Assembly (NCBI GenBank): GCA_020850325.1
Contig: JADZEW010000001.1
Coordinates: forward strand, 62,001 to 126,000
Direction of reading: 5' to 3'
Origin: Methanoregulaceae archaeon
GTDB lineage: Bacteria; Armatimonadota; Fimbriimonadia; Fimbriimonadales; Fimbriimonadaceae
DNA: 64,000 nt
Of this stretch, positions 15,757 to 24,919 are shown piece after piece. A program made the translations under genes and the position numbers. The number at the start of each line of letters is the position of its first letter. The first letter of the stretch is position 1. The notes beneath the pieces were generated by a model, which searched no databases, was not told the origin of the DNA, and saw only the letters and a list, made by a program, of their open reading frames with translations.

Positions 15757-18732
15757 TCACCTGGGGGCTACTAGTCTCGTCGCCCCATTTCCAATCACGG
15801 TGAAGGGCGCCCAGTAGTATGGCGATGTGAAGCGAGGATCGCTTGCGACGGCGCATCGACCGTGCCTAGCCGCGGAGGCGACCGTCTCCCCTTGGAGCAA
15901 CCGCAGGTGGAACTCTTTAGCGAAGAGGAGCGAGGACCCGTCGTTCGCCGGCCACAAGGAAGCAACTACGCACTCTGCGCCAGCGGCGAGGTATGCGTCC
16001 GCTGCACCAAAGGCGGCCCCTGATATGGGTGAATGCCTAACGGTATCACACCCGGTAAGGACCACAACCTTCGCTGTTAGCTCGGCCAAATATACCTCTT
16101 TCGTTAAGAGGAGGTTCGCATCAGCCGACCCATCTCCCAAAACCATATACGAGAGCAATGCGTTTCGGGCAAAGGAGTCGTCCTCATTCAGATGAAGGGT
16201 GCCCGCAGCCGCGTCGCGCGCGCGCTGGCTCGGGCGTAAGGACTCATGGGGGTAGACATGGTGAGTCGCGATGTGGATGATGTCTGCTCTCCCCATCTCC
16301 ATTCGAACTCTCCTCGTGCTCTGCTCTTGGTGCTGTAGATGAACACAAGATGGGTAAAGCGTCGCCACCTCCTCAGCTTCAAGGACGGCCGCGGGAAGCC
16401 GGTCGAGGTGATTGTACATCTCTCCGTGCCGGAACTTAGGGGATATTGCGCTAGGCCGGTAGTGACTAAAGTCAGAAACGCCTATAACAAGCGCCTTCGG
16501 CTCGGATAGCACCGGACGATCCTGTGGTGGCATGAGACCACCGGTTGTTAGATAGATGTCATGAATGAGACCAAGGGGCCCCCTTGCTCTGTCAGAAACG
16601 ACAATCTCCCAGTCATCGGAACATCTGCCGCTTTCCAACAAACTACCCTTGAGAATTGCATTGTAGGGAACATCGCACCAGCTGTCTTCGGGAACGATAA
16701 CTAATGCACTTTCGGGCTTAAGATCACGCAACTGGGGTCCGTCAGGAAGGAGGCGAGACTCGATTTGGGCGTTCCAGCTACGCCACCATCCGTCGATCGT
16801 CCGAAGGTCGTCGGCTGTCAGCGAGGACTGAGTGCGCAGAGCATAGTGCCAAGGGGACTCGATATGACGTCGGATGGTCTCTTGAGACTCATGCATCTCA
16901 GTGACCACTATTCTCGACTGCCCGCTCTGGTAGCGGTGAACCTCTGAATCTTTCGTAGAGATGTCCAGGACCAAGCTGCCCGGTTGACGGTTGGCGACCG
17001 CCTGCAGGGCAGAGGAGCGCCGGAGCGCGAGAATCGTCAACTTTCTCTCAAGGATGCCCATGGCCGTATCGTCGCCTGAATACACGTCAATTAGCGTTTC
17101 CAAGCACTCTTCGGCCCACCGCTTGAGGTACCCGTAAATCTCCAACTCTGCGGTGCCATGGTACCAGTGCTTGGAAAGCTGGGCTAGAGCACTTTCTATG
17201 GGGTCGGGCAGGTAAGCGCTCCTGAGCCAGCGCGCCATCTCAATCTCTATGGACTGAGCGAGCTCGATCCTACGAAGAGGGTTTCTCGTGACAGCCAATT
17301 GCATGATCCCAATCGTCACAATCCGCATGCAGCCATCCACCTGTTCATCCTCCGAGACAGAGGACCGCACGAGGAGCTGCTCAATGAGCGCGAGCAAAGA
17401 GAGATCTAAACCCATCCCCCCATTGCAGAGGGCATGGCGGGCGCGTTTAAGTCCATCCCGCTGGGCAGCCGTGAGTTCAGAGCCCTGACGCCTCAATCTC
17501 AGGGCCCGGAGCACCAGGCAATAGACGCCTTCAGGGCTAAAGCACTTGAGCGCAAAATCGAGCACGAAGATCTGTGTCTTGTGCCAGGAGTCGTCGTCCT
17601 CCTGCATTTGGCCGATCTCCCTCGTCAGCAGATGCTCAAAGGACCGAAAGAAACGGGCGACGGAAAAAGGAACGGAAACCTCGTCTGGCTCGAGACTCTC
17701 TTCTCCTTCGAACAGGGTGACAAGCCCGTATCTTCCGAGGAGGTCAAGGTTGGACAGGGCCTCCTCTTTAAGAAGCTGAATGGTCTGTGCATAAGCATGT
17801 TCGTCTTCAGCGCCTGGGACCCGTCCGAGCGCGAACAAGAACTGGTAGGTGTGCATCTCGTCTCCGACCGCAGCCGCCTGGAGCATGAATCGCAGGAACG
17901 TAGCCGTTTGCAGGGGTAGCTTCGATTCAAGCCTCGGGGCCTGCTCGTAAATGGGTAAGGAGAAGGGATCGAAGAGAAAGTGGCCAGTAGCTTCGATCTT
18001 CTCGCCGCCAGAGCGTTTCGCCAACAAGAGTTCGCGGCCGAAGGCTAACGCGTGCCGATTAACAGTAAGAAGCGACCACAAATGCTGGTGCGGCTTGAGG
18101 TGAGGCTTTAGGGCCTGGATCGGAAGTAGAGACGCCTTGATCAGTAACTTTCGATCTAACTCGGAGTCGGTGAGCCCCGCAATGCAAAGTCGATAGTAGA
18201 CCTCCTCGAACCGATAGACCTCTTGTTCGTCCAGAATGTCTGGCGAACTCCGAATGAGTTCGGCGAGATCCGAAAATGCTTGCGCAAGGTTATAGCCCGG
18301 TAAGAGACCGTGTCGACCAAGAATCGCGGAGAGCAGAACATCGCCCGGCGAAGTTGTGAGAGTTTTGTAACCCACGGAAGGCATGAGAAGTAGCCCTCCT
18401 GATAAAACTGGATCCTGCAAGACAGGGCGCGTGATATCTGGGTCACCGGACGAGGAGAGGAGCCATGCACCGAATGCGATTGAGTTGTGCCGGATCGACT
18501 CACACTTTGACATAGTTTCGCGCGTAATGAATGTGCGGAAGAACTCAGCCTCGTCGTGGCTCTCGGGAAGCACAACACTTAATAGGCTCGACAGATTTAC
18601 GATCCGATCAAAAAGGTCCGGATCCGACATTGGGTCGAACATATGCGCGGCGCAGAGTACGTTGAAGAATGCCCCACTTGTTGGGTTATTGTTATTGGGA
18701 GGTGGGTTATGCATGGACATCAACGTTGTCAA
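15757..18732 (-). CDS. CHAT-domain protein 1 (candidate cysteine protease, 991 aa)
   Basis: The C-terminal ~280 residues form a CHAT (caspase-HetF) domain: the beta strand LVIGVSDFSHY, the catalytic His in ADIIHIATHH, the catalytic Cys in VVVLTGCDT, and the closing ECVVASLWPANDGSS. The first ~650 residues are helical without clear TPR consensus and probably sense or scaffold. It shares the PGDVLL and WSLLTVNRH blocks with CHAT protein 2 (18742-21636), 10 bp upstream, so it is a tandem paralogue in the same operon. The track start is a TTG; ATGs at 18720 and 18714 are alternatives. It may process another island protein, such as the 442-aa partner of the sigma factor. Both catalytic residues are present. 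Confidence 0.85.
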   Translation of the reverse strand: MTTLMSMHNPPPNNNNPTSGAFFNVLCAAHMFDPMSDPDLFDRIVNLSSLLSVVLPESHDEAEFFRTFITRETMSKCESIRHNSIAFGAWLLSSSGDPDITRPVLQDPVLSGGLLLMPSVGYKTLTTSPGDVLLSAILGRHGLLPGYNLAQAFSDLAELIRSSPDILDEQEVYRFEEVYYRLCIAGLTDSELDRKLLIKASLLPIQALKPHLKPHQHLWSLLTVNRHALAFGRELLLAKRSGGEKIEATGHFLFDPFSLPIYEQAPRLESKLPLQTATFLRFMLQAAAVGDEMHTYQFLFALGRVPGAEDEHAYAQTIQLLKEEALSNLDLLGRYGLVTLFEGEESLEPDEVSVPFSVARFFRSFEHLLTREIGQMQEDDDSWHKTQIFVLDFALKCFSPEGVYCLVLRALRLRRQGSELTAAQRDGLKRARHALCNGGMGLDLSLLALIEQLLVRSSVSEDEQVDGCMRIVTIGIMQLAVTRNPLRRIELAQSIEIEMARWLRSAYLPDPIESALAQLSKHWYHGTAELEIYGYLKRWAEECLETLIDVYSGDDTAMGILERKLTILALRRSSALQAVANRQPGSLVLDISTKDSEVHRYQSGQSRIVVTEMHESQETIRRHIESPWHYALRTQSSLTADDLRTIDGWWRSWNAQIESRLLPDGPQLRDLKPESALVIVPEDSWCDVPYNAILKGSLLESGRCSDDWEIVVSDRARGPLGLIHDIYLTTGGLMPPQDRPVLSEPKALVIGVSDFSHYRPSAISPKFRHGEMYNHLDRLPAAVLEAEEVATLYPSCVHLQHQEQSTRRVRMEMGRADIIHIATHHVYPHESLRPSQRARDAAAGTLHLNEDDSFARNALLSYMVLGDGSADANLLLTKEVYLAELTAKVVVLTGCDTVRHSPISGAAFGAADAYLAAGAECVVASLWPANDGSSLLFAKEFHLRLLQGETVASAARHGRCAVASDPRFTSPYYWAPFTVIGNGATRLVAPR

Positions 18733-18741
18733 GATCGCCGG

Positions 18742-21636
18742 TCAGGATCCCCCTGCGACCAGGCGCGCCATCCCCTTTCCGACAACCGAAAACGGAGCCC
18801 AGTAGTAGGGAGAGCGAAACCGGGGATCGCCGGCGACAGCCTGACGACCAAACCTGGCGGCCCGCGCTACTGTCATGCCCGAAAGGAGGCAGCAGTGGAA
18901 CTCTGTCATGAAGATGAAGGCCGCCTCATCATGGATGGGCCAAAGAGTTGCTACGACGCACTCGGCCCCCGCTGAAAGGTAAGCCCCAGCGGCGGCCAAA
19001 GGTGCCCCATGAACAAACGTCGTCTGGAACGTGCTGCAACCAGACAGCACGACAACCTTCGCCTTCAACTGAGCGAGGTGTACCTCCTTCGTCAAGAGTA
19101 GGTTCAGCCCACCGTCGCGGTCTTCAGCAAAGACCGTGTAGCTGTGGTGCGACAATTGGGCCCTTGCCTCGCCTGCCACAAAGGTCCAGCTCGTGCGGTC
19201 CTGACATCTGCGGTCGCCGAGCCGAATGCCACTCGGCTGTTCATGGTGACTCGCGAAGTGAATGATATCCGCCAACGGCAACTCCATTCGGATGCGTCGG
19301 ATCGTTTGCTCTTGCGGCCGGAGATGGACCGCGCCGTCTCCATAGATTTTTGCAACCCATTCCGCCTCCGCCTCGGCTAGCGGTAGGGGTTGAAGACGGT
19401 CCTCGGGCGGGCGATGCCACAGCATAGGGTCAATCGTGTCGGGGCTCATGTGGGAAAAGTCCGAGACGCCTGCGACAAGCGCCCGTATGGCGGACTCGAC
19501 CGGCGGACTAGGCTCGAGGTCGAATCCTCCCGGTGAGAGGTACAAGTCACGCGAAAGCCCGAGGGCCTCTCCCGTCTCCAAGTCGCGCAGCGCGTTGTAG
19601 GGAACGTCCCACCACTCTTTCTCCGGGGCGACCACGAGGTTCCCTCCTTGCGGCACTAGCTGATGCAGAGCAGTGTCCGGGCAGAGGTATTTACACACCC
19701 TCTGGCCCCACAGGTCCCACCAACCGTCTGGCGCCTTGAGGTCCTCTGGACCCAGGGCGCTTGATCCAACCATCGCGTGCTGCCACGGCGAGTAGATCTC
19801 CGCAGCTACCTCGGGCGATCTCCCGGGGAACCCAAACATCTGCACGTCGGTGGCGGTCACATAACGATGCATGGCTTCGCCAGTTGGGCAAAGATCGAGC
19901 AGGACAGAGCCCTTGTGGCGTTGCACCAATGTTCGCAGGGCAAGGCTCCGTTGGTGCGTCAGCTTGAGGATTTCTGATCGGAGCTGAATCGCCTCCCCTG
20001 GCACCATAGGCTCGCTCCTCAGGTAAGGCAGGACGCTCTCTACGAAAGAGCGTAGCGTCCGGACGAGCCGCTCATCTCCGATCATGAGCCCCCAGTTTTT
20101 AGCTAACTGCTGCAGAAACTGCTTGGTTCCTGGATGCGCGGACATGGTGACCACCCAGTTTTGGAGCGCCTGTTCGACTTCGACCGCGTGCTCGACCTGA
20201 GTAAGGCGGTTCCGAGACAGCGCAAACCGGGCGAGGCGGAGAACCAGGATCCGCATCCATTGGGCCTGTTTCGTCTCAGGATCTGTCTCATCGAGCGTCA
20301 GGAGGAGCTCAAGGTAATCCGCGGCCGCAAGGTCCCACATTCTCAGTCTATGAATCTCCTGGGACTGCGATCGCTGCAAAAGCTGGGCCTGCGCCTCGCC
20401 AATCGGACTACCCTCAAGACGTCCTTTCGTCACCCGAATAAGCTGATCATAAAGACTGTCTTTTTCATTTAGAAGCGCTCGTTCCAAAGTGTCCAGGACA
20501 AGGAGTGCCCGTGCCCTTTGCCTTGGCTGCCATGTCTCCTGTTCTCGGTGAGGAAGGGCCAGTGTCCGCTTCGCCTCACGGAAAAGGCGAATCAAACCGA
20601 ACATGGAAGAGATTCGACCCGGCGGCAACTCACGCTCCACGTCGAAGGTCGGGGTCAAGCCCCAAGTTCCAATAGTGGTGCACCACATCGATGCTTCGAA
20701 GGTGAGCATTTCGACTATCTCAGTTCCGGCGGGGCTGCTCATGTCCGGACTGTAGCCTTTGGCCATGCTCCTCAACTGCCGAAACAACAGCTCATCCCCA
20801 GATCCTGCGGCCCGGACCATGAGCATCACCATTCTAGCGACTCCGCGATCGACTCCAGCGGTGGCCAAATGTTCCTCAAAATAGGGGTGCCATCGACAAT
20901 AGGGGTCGAAGACATACTCTGGCTGCGCATAGACCCGGCCGCCCTCCCCATCCGACACGGCGACGGGTAGGGGCGCCCTGACGAGAAGAGAGCGATGGAT
21001 CGTAAGGAGCGACCAGATCTTTTGGTGAGAGGTGATCTCCGGACGCAGAGCGTCCAGAACAAGACCGGACGCATCCACCGATGCTGGCCACCGATCAGGA
21101 GCCTCATCTATCGCGGCGTCACAAAGTTTCTGAAACACCAACTCAAGGCGGTCGATGTCACGGATGTCAGGGTAGTCCGGAAACTTGGTCACGAACTCCC
21201 TCAGCTCAATGAATGCGTCCTCCGACGAAAAGTCGACTAGTCCGGACTGGCCTGCGATCGCAGCGAGGAGAACGTCACCGGGGGAAGCCTGAAGAAGGCC
21301 AGCACTTACGGGTGGCATCTCATGCTGCGTACCCTGCATCATCTCGGCACTTAGCAGCGCCGCCACAAGATCATCACAGTCACCCCTGACAATCTCTTGC
21401 GTGATCTCGATGGTAAGTCTCCGCAACGGGTCAGCCAAGTGCTTCTTGCTCCGAAGCGCCTCAAACGCACTCGCGTCGCCCTGCGTTTCCGGTACCAATC
21501 CTCCTATTAGGGTTAAGAGATTGACTGCGCGCGCGAGGACGGCAGGGTCACTCGTCGCCATGACAGGACCCAGCACAGCCTTAACCAATGGGTTCCGCTT
21601 CATGACGCGAAGTAAGCTCTCTTCCACTGGAATCAC
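18742..21636 (-). CDS. CHAT-domain protein 2 (candidate cysteine protease, 964 aa)
   Basis: A paralogue of CHAT protein 1. The CHAT domain is at the C-terminus, with LVAGVSDFSHMS, the His in ADIIHFASHH, the Cys in VVVLSGCST, and ECVVATLWPIHDEA. The N-terminal two thirds are helical and share PGDVLLAAIAGQSG and KIWSLLTIHRS with its partner. The start is a GTG overlapping the stop of the ~105-aa gene (GTGA), showing tight coupling. Two CHAT paralogues could form a heterodimer or have separate targets. CHAT proteases are known effectors or initiators in bacterial conflict systems, including craspase; the trigger here is unknown. Confidence 0.85.
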   Translation of the reverse strand: MIPVEESLLRVMKRNPLVKAVLGPVMATSDPAVLARAVNLLTLIGGLVPETQGDASAFEALRSKKHLADPLRRLTIEITQEIVRGDCDDLVAALLSAEMMQGTQHEMPPVSAGLLQASPGDVLLAAIAGQSGLVDFSSEDAFIELREFVTKFPDYPDIRDIDRLELVFQKLCDAAIDEAPDRWPASVDASGLVLDALRPEITSHQKIWSLLTIHRSLLVRAPLPVAVSDGEGGRVYAQPEYVFDPYCRWHPYFEEHLATAGVDRGVARMVMLMVRAAGSGDELLFRQLRSMAKGYSPDMSSPAGTEIVEMLTFEASMWCTTIGTWGLTPTFDVERELPPGRISSMFGLIRLFREAKRTLALPHREQETWQPRQRARALLVLDTLERALLNEKDSLYDQLIRVTKGRLEGSPIGEAQAQLLQRSQSQEIHRLRMWDLAAADYLELLLTLDETDPETKQAQWMRILVLRLARFALSRNRLTQVEHAVEVEQALQNWVVTMSAHPGTKQFLQQLAKNWGLMIGDERLVRTLRSFVESVLPYLRSEPMVPGEAIQLRSEILKLTHQRSLALRTLVQRHKGSVLLDLCPTGEAMHRYVTATDVQMFGFPGRSPEVAAEIYSPWQHAMVGSSALGPEDLKAPDGWWDLWGQRVCKYLCPDTALHQLVPQGGNLVVAPEKEWWDVPYNALRDLETGEALGLSRDLYLSPGGFDLEPSPPVESAIRALVAGVSDFSHMSPDTIDPMLWHRPPEDRLQPLPLAEAEAEWVAKIYGDGAVHLRPQEQTIRRIRMELPLADIIHFASHHEQPSGIRLGDRRCQDRTSWTFVAGEARAQLSHHSYTVFAEDRDGGLNLLLTKEVHLAQLKAKVVVLSGCSTFQTTFVHGAPLAAAGAYLSAGAECVVATLWPIHDEAAFIFMTEFHCCLLSGMTVARAARFGRQAVAGDPRFRSPYYWAPFSVVGKGMARLVAGGS

Positions 21637-21950
21637 TCTGTCGATTCGGTCAGGAGGCGGTGGACCAGCCGCAAACGCTCCCTTAGGCTTTGTACTGACT
21701 CATCCAGTCCCGCAAAGTCCCCTAGCCGCCTGTCGACAGCTACCTGGACACTCACAAGCGCCCACTCGGGCAGGACCAACTTAGCGCAGATCTTAGAGAG
21801 CGCTTCCTTGAACTCTTGCTCCGCGTGGCTCGCGCCGCGCGAGGCACTCTCGCCGTTTGCCACTTGGTTTGCGTGGAGGAGTGTTACAAGGCTATCGATC
21901 TCCTCTTCCATGCACGCGATTTCTTTCAAGACGTCGGGGTTAATAGCCAA
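21633..21950 (-). CDS. Small helical protein in the sigma-CHAT operon (~105 aa)
   Basis: Not recognised. It has two predicted helical segments rich in E and L (VLKEIACMEEEIDSLVTLL and SLRERLRLVHRLLTES) around a central hydrophobic block. The track start is GTG 21959 with AAGGAG only 1 nt away; a TTG at 21950 has better spacing and is used here. It overlaps the genes on both sides, so its dosage is tied to the 442-aa protein and CHAT protein 2. A coiled-coil adaptor between them is a reasonable guess. Confidence 0.6.
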   Translation of the reverse strand: MAINPDVLKEIACMEEEIDSLVTLLHANQVANGESASRGASHAEQEFKEALSKICAKLVLPEWALVSVQVAVDRRLGDFAGLDESVQSLRERLRLVHRLLTESTE

Positions 21951-23268
21951 TGAACACACTCCTTAAGGTCTTAACATCTTGTATGAAGTCCAATAGCTCG
22001 AAGTTCGCCCCTTGTGCGGACTGTGCCCGGCTCATTAACAGATCACCCGCGGGTAGATCGCCGAGCCGCCAAGCTAAGCACGCGCCTACGGCGTCACAGA
22101 AGATCTGCGCAGGAGGGAACTTGAGAGCTACCTTATCGCTGAGCGCCCGGGCCCGAATGTATGATCGCTCTGCCGCGCCCAGATCGCCTGCCCGAAGGGC
22201 GGCAAGGCTGTCGGTGGCGAGGAGCCAAGCGGCCAGATCGACCTGCCCTGGCTCTAGCTTGGCCAGCAAGCGCGACAGCTCGTCCCGGACGTGGCTGAGA
22301 GCGGTCATCGCACCAAGCAACTTGCAGATTGCCCTCGCTTCTCCAATCGCGGGACGAGGATCCTTAGCCCACAGGAACGGAACCCCGATCTGGGGCACAG
22401 CCGTAGCTCTCATCCCACCGCGTTGTGCATGCCCGGCAAAAGCAGCACCCGAGGCCTCGATCGCAGCAAGAATCCCGGGGGCGATTATCTCGAGCAACAC
22501 ATCGACTGGGATCGGTGGTGTGCCCGCGAACTCCTCCGCAACGCCGCTAAGCTCCGTCTCCTCATACTGATCTACATAGTACTCGTGGCCCGGTTGAACC
22601 CCAAATCCCACGACGACTGATTCGCCGGTAACGTGAACGGATACCTCGTCAACCTCTTTGCCTTCACACTCGACCTTGACAACCGTGCCAGCATCTGCTC
22701 GAAACGTCAGTTCAAGGTACCAACCCGTGGCTTCTGCAAAAACGTCAGAATGTTGGAGCCGTCCATGGTCGATCACAATGCCAATCGAACCCAAACCGAG
22801 CTTGCCTTCGAGACCAATCTCCATTGCTTGCGAGTCCTTGGCCGCCGCAGCAGCAGCAGCACCCATGGGAATAGGTTGCGCCAGGCGCGACACGAGCTCA
22901 CCGATTCCGAGTTGAAGGCAGTAAGTTGCGTAGACGACAAACCCGTGCCAGTTTTTCAGATAACGGGCGAGTCTCTTCTGGTCATCGGCGCCGAGAGAAG
23001 GAGCCAAAGCTAAGGACGCCTGCAAACCAGCTTCAGCTGCAGATGTGAGCCTAACGTAATCTTCGGGGAGTGGATCGAGGTCAACCCCTTCGAGATTCGC
23101 GATTCGCTCGACGAGCTGATCGTCCATGATCTCGTTGATGACTTCAACCAGGAACGGATCGTCGCCCTTCATGTAGGCCCGAAGATCGTCGTCACTCACC
23201 TCATTCATAAGGTGAATCGTCTTTTGGACCTTCAGTTCTTGTTCATTAGTTAGTTTGATGTGCTTCAC
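21940..23268 (-). CDS. Partner protein of the ECF sigma factor, 442 aa, unknown (candidate anti-sigma or CHAT substrate)
   Basis: No family recognised. The first ~130 residues are acidic and helical (LTNEQELKVQKTIHLMNEVS). A flexible Ala-rich linker (MGAAAAAAAKDS) follows, then a beta-rich domain (~150-245). A helical C-terminus looks TPR-like (LAALRAGDLGAAERSYIRAR and ACLAWRLGDLPAGDLL). No transmembrane helix. The GTG start overlaps the sigma gene stop (GTGA), the usual place for a sigma regulator. The exposed linker would suit proteolysis. By gene order it corresponds to Csx30 between CHAT and RpoE in craspase loci, but no sequence similarity is claimed. Confidence 0.6.
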   Translation of the reverse strand: MKHIKLTNEQELKVQKTIHLMNEVSDDDLRAYMKGDDPFLVEVINEIMDDQLVERIANLEGVDLDPLPEDYVRLTSAAEAGLQASLALAPSLGADDQKRLARYLKNWHGFVVYATYCLQLGIGELVSRLAQPIPMGAAAAAAAKDSQAMEIGLEGKLGLGSIGIVIDHGRLQHSDVFAEATGWYLELTFRADAGTVVKVECEGKEVDEVSVHVTGESVVVGFGVQPGHEYYVDQYEETELSGVAEEFAGTPPIPVDVLLEIIAPGILAAIEASGAAFAGHAQRGGMRATAVPQIGVPFLWAKDPRPAIGEARAICKLLGAMTALSHVRDELSRLLAKLEPGQVDLAAWLLATDSLAALRAGDLGAAERSYIRARALSDKVALKFPPAQIFCDAVGACLAWRLGDLPAGDLLMSRAQSAQGANFELLDFIQDVKTLRSVFIGY

Positions 23269-24311
23269 TTGCTGTTCCTCTTTCCGCCCTTGAAACTATG
23301 AGAGACATCTGTCCGCTTTACCTTGATTCGAGCCTGTGAGACCATTTTTTTGACAGTCGGTTGAGGTCGACTCAAAATTGTCGACGCTTCCACAAGACTG
23401 AGTCCTACAACCTCAACCAATACCCAAGCCCGAAACTGGGGCTTGTTCTCGATCGCTCTGCGCGCATGCCGAACCTTGACTCGTGCCTTAGCAGACGCAT
23501 GTTGAACGATTCGCGCCCGATCAGACGTACGTTCAACGCCTCCAAACGGACGATCCACCCATAACTCTCCAATAGACTCCACTCCAAACGCTACTTCCTC
23601 ACCCAGCCGTCTCTGTACGTTGTCCGGAAGTCCCTGCAAGCTGTTCAAAGCCCAAGCGCTGAACTCGAACTTCTGTTCCATTGCGGCACGTATCTTCTGG
23701 CGAGCGCGATGCAACCAGGACTTTATAGTCCCCTTGTCGCGGTTCAACTTGATTGCGGCCTCATGTTCAGTGAGGTCCTCGACATCGCGAAGCACCCAGA
23801 CGGCGAACTCAGGGGGCGTAAGAACCCGCTCGGCCGTAGCGACGATTGCGCAAACTTGATCCTGCGTTTCCAAATCTGCGAACAGATTCAGCGACTCTGA
23901 GTCTGCTATCTCAGGCGCACCCTCGTCTTCGATCGAACGCGTCGGCATGCGTCCGGGGGCAGCATCTTGGTCCACTTTGTGCCACCAACCCAACCGATCG
24001 TCCCACTCGAACGACCCCTTCAATCTTGGTTTGGACTTGCGACACTTGTTTCTCGCGATCGCAAACACCCACGTCGAGAACTTGTAAGCGGGATCGAACC
24101 GCTTCAAGAATTGGAACGCTGCGACCTTCGTTTCTTGATAAGCGTCCTCCGCGTCAACCACATTTTCCATGGAACGGCAGCAGAACCTGTAGGTTTGTTT
24201 GTCCACCGTACTCCACAATGTGTCAAACGCTGGTCGATCCCCCTTCTGGGCGCTAATGACGAGTGCTTGGACAGTTACTGGGTCAAGTCCGCCTGCTTGC
24301 TGATCGATCAT
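23265..24311 (-). CDS. ECF-type RNA polymerase sigma factor with a second sigma4-like domain (348 aa)
   Basis: Region 2 is clear: DAEDAYQETKVAAFQFLKRFDP, then KFSTWVFAIARNKCRK, which binds the -10 and core polymerase. Region 4 is LTPPEFAVWVLRDVEDLTEHEAAIKLNRDKGTIKSWLHRARQKI, which reads the -35. At 348 aa the protein is nearly twice the normal ECF length. The extra C-terminus holds a second similar helix-turn-helix, FRAWVLVEVVGLSLVEASTILSRPQPTVKKMVSQAR. RBS GGAGGAAGG precedes the ATG. It heads the operon with the 442-aa protein, the small protein and both CHAT genes. It is the obvious candidate reader of the GTAAACC-N15-nnGAAY sites nearby. Confidence 0.85.
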   Translation of the reverse strand: MIDQQAGGLDPVTVQALVISAQKGDRPAFDTLWSTVDKQTYRFCCRSMENVVDAEDAYQETKVAAFQFLKRFDPAYKFSTWVFAIARNKCRKSKPRLKGSFEWDDRLGWWHKVDQDAAPGRMPTRSIEDEGAPEIADSESLNLFADLETQDQVCAIVATAERVLTPPEFAVWVLRDVEDLTEHEAAIKLNRDKGTIKSWLHRARQKIRAAMEQKFEFSAWALNSLQGLPDNVQRRLGEEVAFGVESIGELWVDRPFGGVERTSDRARIVQHASAKARVKVRHARRAIENKPQFRAWVLVEVVGLSLVEASTILSRPQPTVKKMVSQARIKVKRTDVSHSFKGGKRNSK

Positions 24312-24512
24312 CGTCCTTCCTCCATACTAACCTCTACCACTTGATCGGCCATCCACCGCCTCGCGAAACTCCTCTCTGCGTCTCGGTTTTCCAATCCTGA
24401 CGGCTACGACTCATGTTTGGTTCGCAGCCTGCCGGTCTCGCGCAGCCAACATGCAAGACCGGCGGTGGACCCGAACGCTAAGGCACTCTACCAGCGCCTC
24501 CGGGCCAGCGAA

Positions 24513-24730
24513 TTACTTCACCGGGTCGACCATCTGAGATGTGGATCGTCCAACCAATGGCATCGTAATCGTCCCATCGATCCACGCCTCGAAGGACGCC
24601 CCTCATAACAAACGGTGGCGACGGTGTAGTGGCCACCGAATCGCTCTCCAGACGTTCGATCACGGCCAACCTCTTCGGCTGGCGGCGAGCCAAGAACTCC
24701 TTCAAGTGGGTCCAAAGATCAGTGTGCATC
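24513..24730 (-). pseudogene. Frameshifted third copy of the small island protein (copy C)
   Basis: With RBS AGGAGG and ATG 24730, the first frame gives MHTDLWTHLKEFLARR and VIERL. A second frame gives ERFGGHYTVATVCYEG, and a third gives ASFEAWIDGTITMPLVGR before TAA 24513-24515. Joined, these match copies A and B block for block (ERLADRFGIDYVCAAIC; ASFDQWLDRAITLPLVSR). Each shift is a single lost base, and both can be explained by shortening of a homopolymer (AA to A, GGGGG to GGGG). The C-terminus is also shorter than in A and B. It is either a pseudogene or a real gene damaged by sequencing error. Confidence 0.8.
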
Positions 24731-24776
24731 CGTTCCTCCTGTGGTCTCGACACCTCGATTGCGGTGCCGTACAGTC

Positions 24777-24806
24777 TAGTTCTCATCAGGCTCGAGAAAA
24801 GTTTAC
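24777..24806 (-). promoter_or_regulatory. Bipartite ECF-like promoter motif, copy 4 (small protein C)
   Basis: Minus strand: GTAAACT, 15 nt, GAGAACTA, ending 46 nt before the ATG of copy C. The upstream box differs at its last base; the downstream box is close to consensus. Confidence 0.55.
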
Positions 24807-24919
24807 GGGCCAGCTCATATTCTTTGGAGACTTCTTGGCGTCTCAATGAGAGAGGCCCGCCTCCACCGAGGACGGCGGGCTCTTCGGGTGCTGCACGGGC
24901 GGGGTTCGCTTGGGGAAGT

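Noticed and set aside
15757-24311. A true type III-E CRISPR (craspase) locus
   Set aside because: No gRAMP/Cas7-11, no array, and no recognisable Csx30 sequence; only the logic of the gene order is similar.
24374-24400. GAAAACC before the sigma gene as an eighth motif copy
   Set aside because: One mismatch in the core and the base block at N15 is GTTTCG without GAAY; autoregulation by this motif is not supported.
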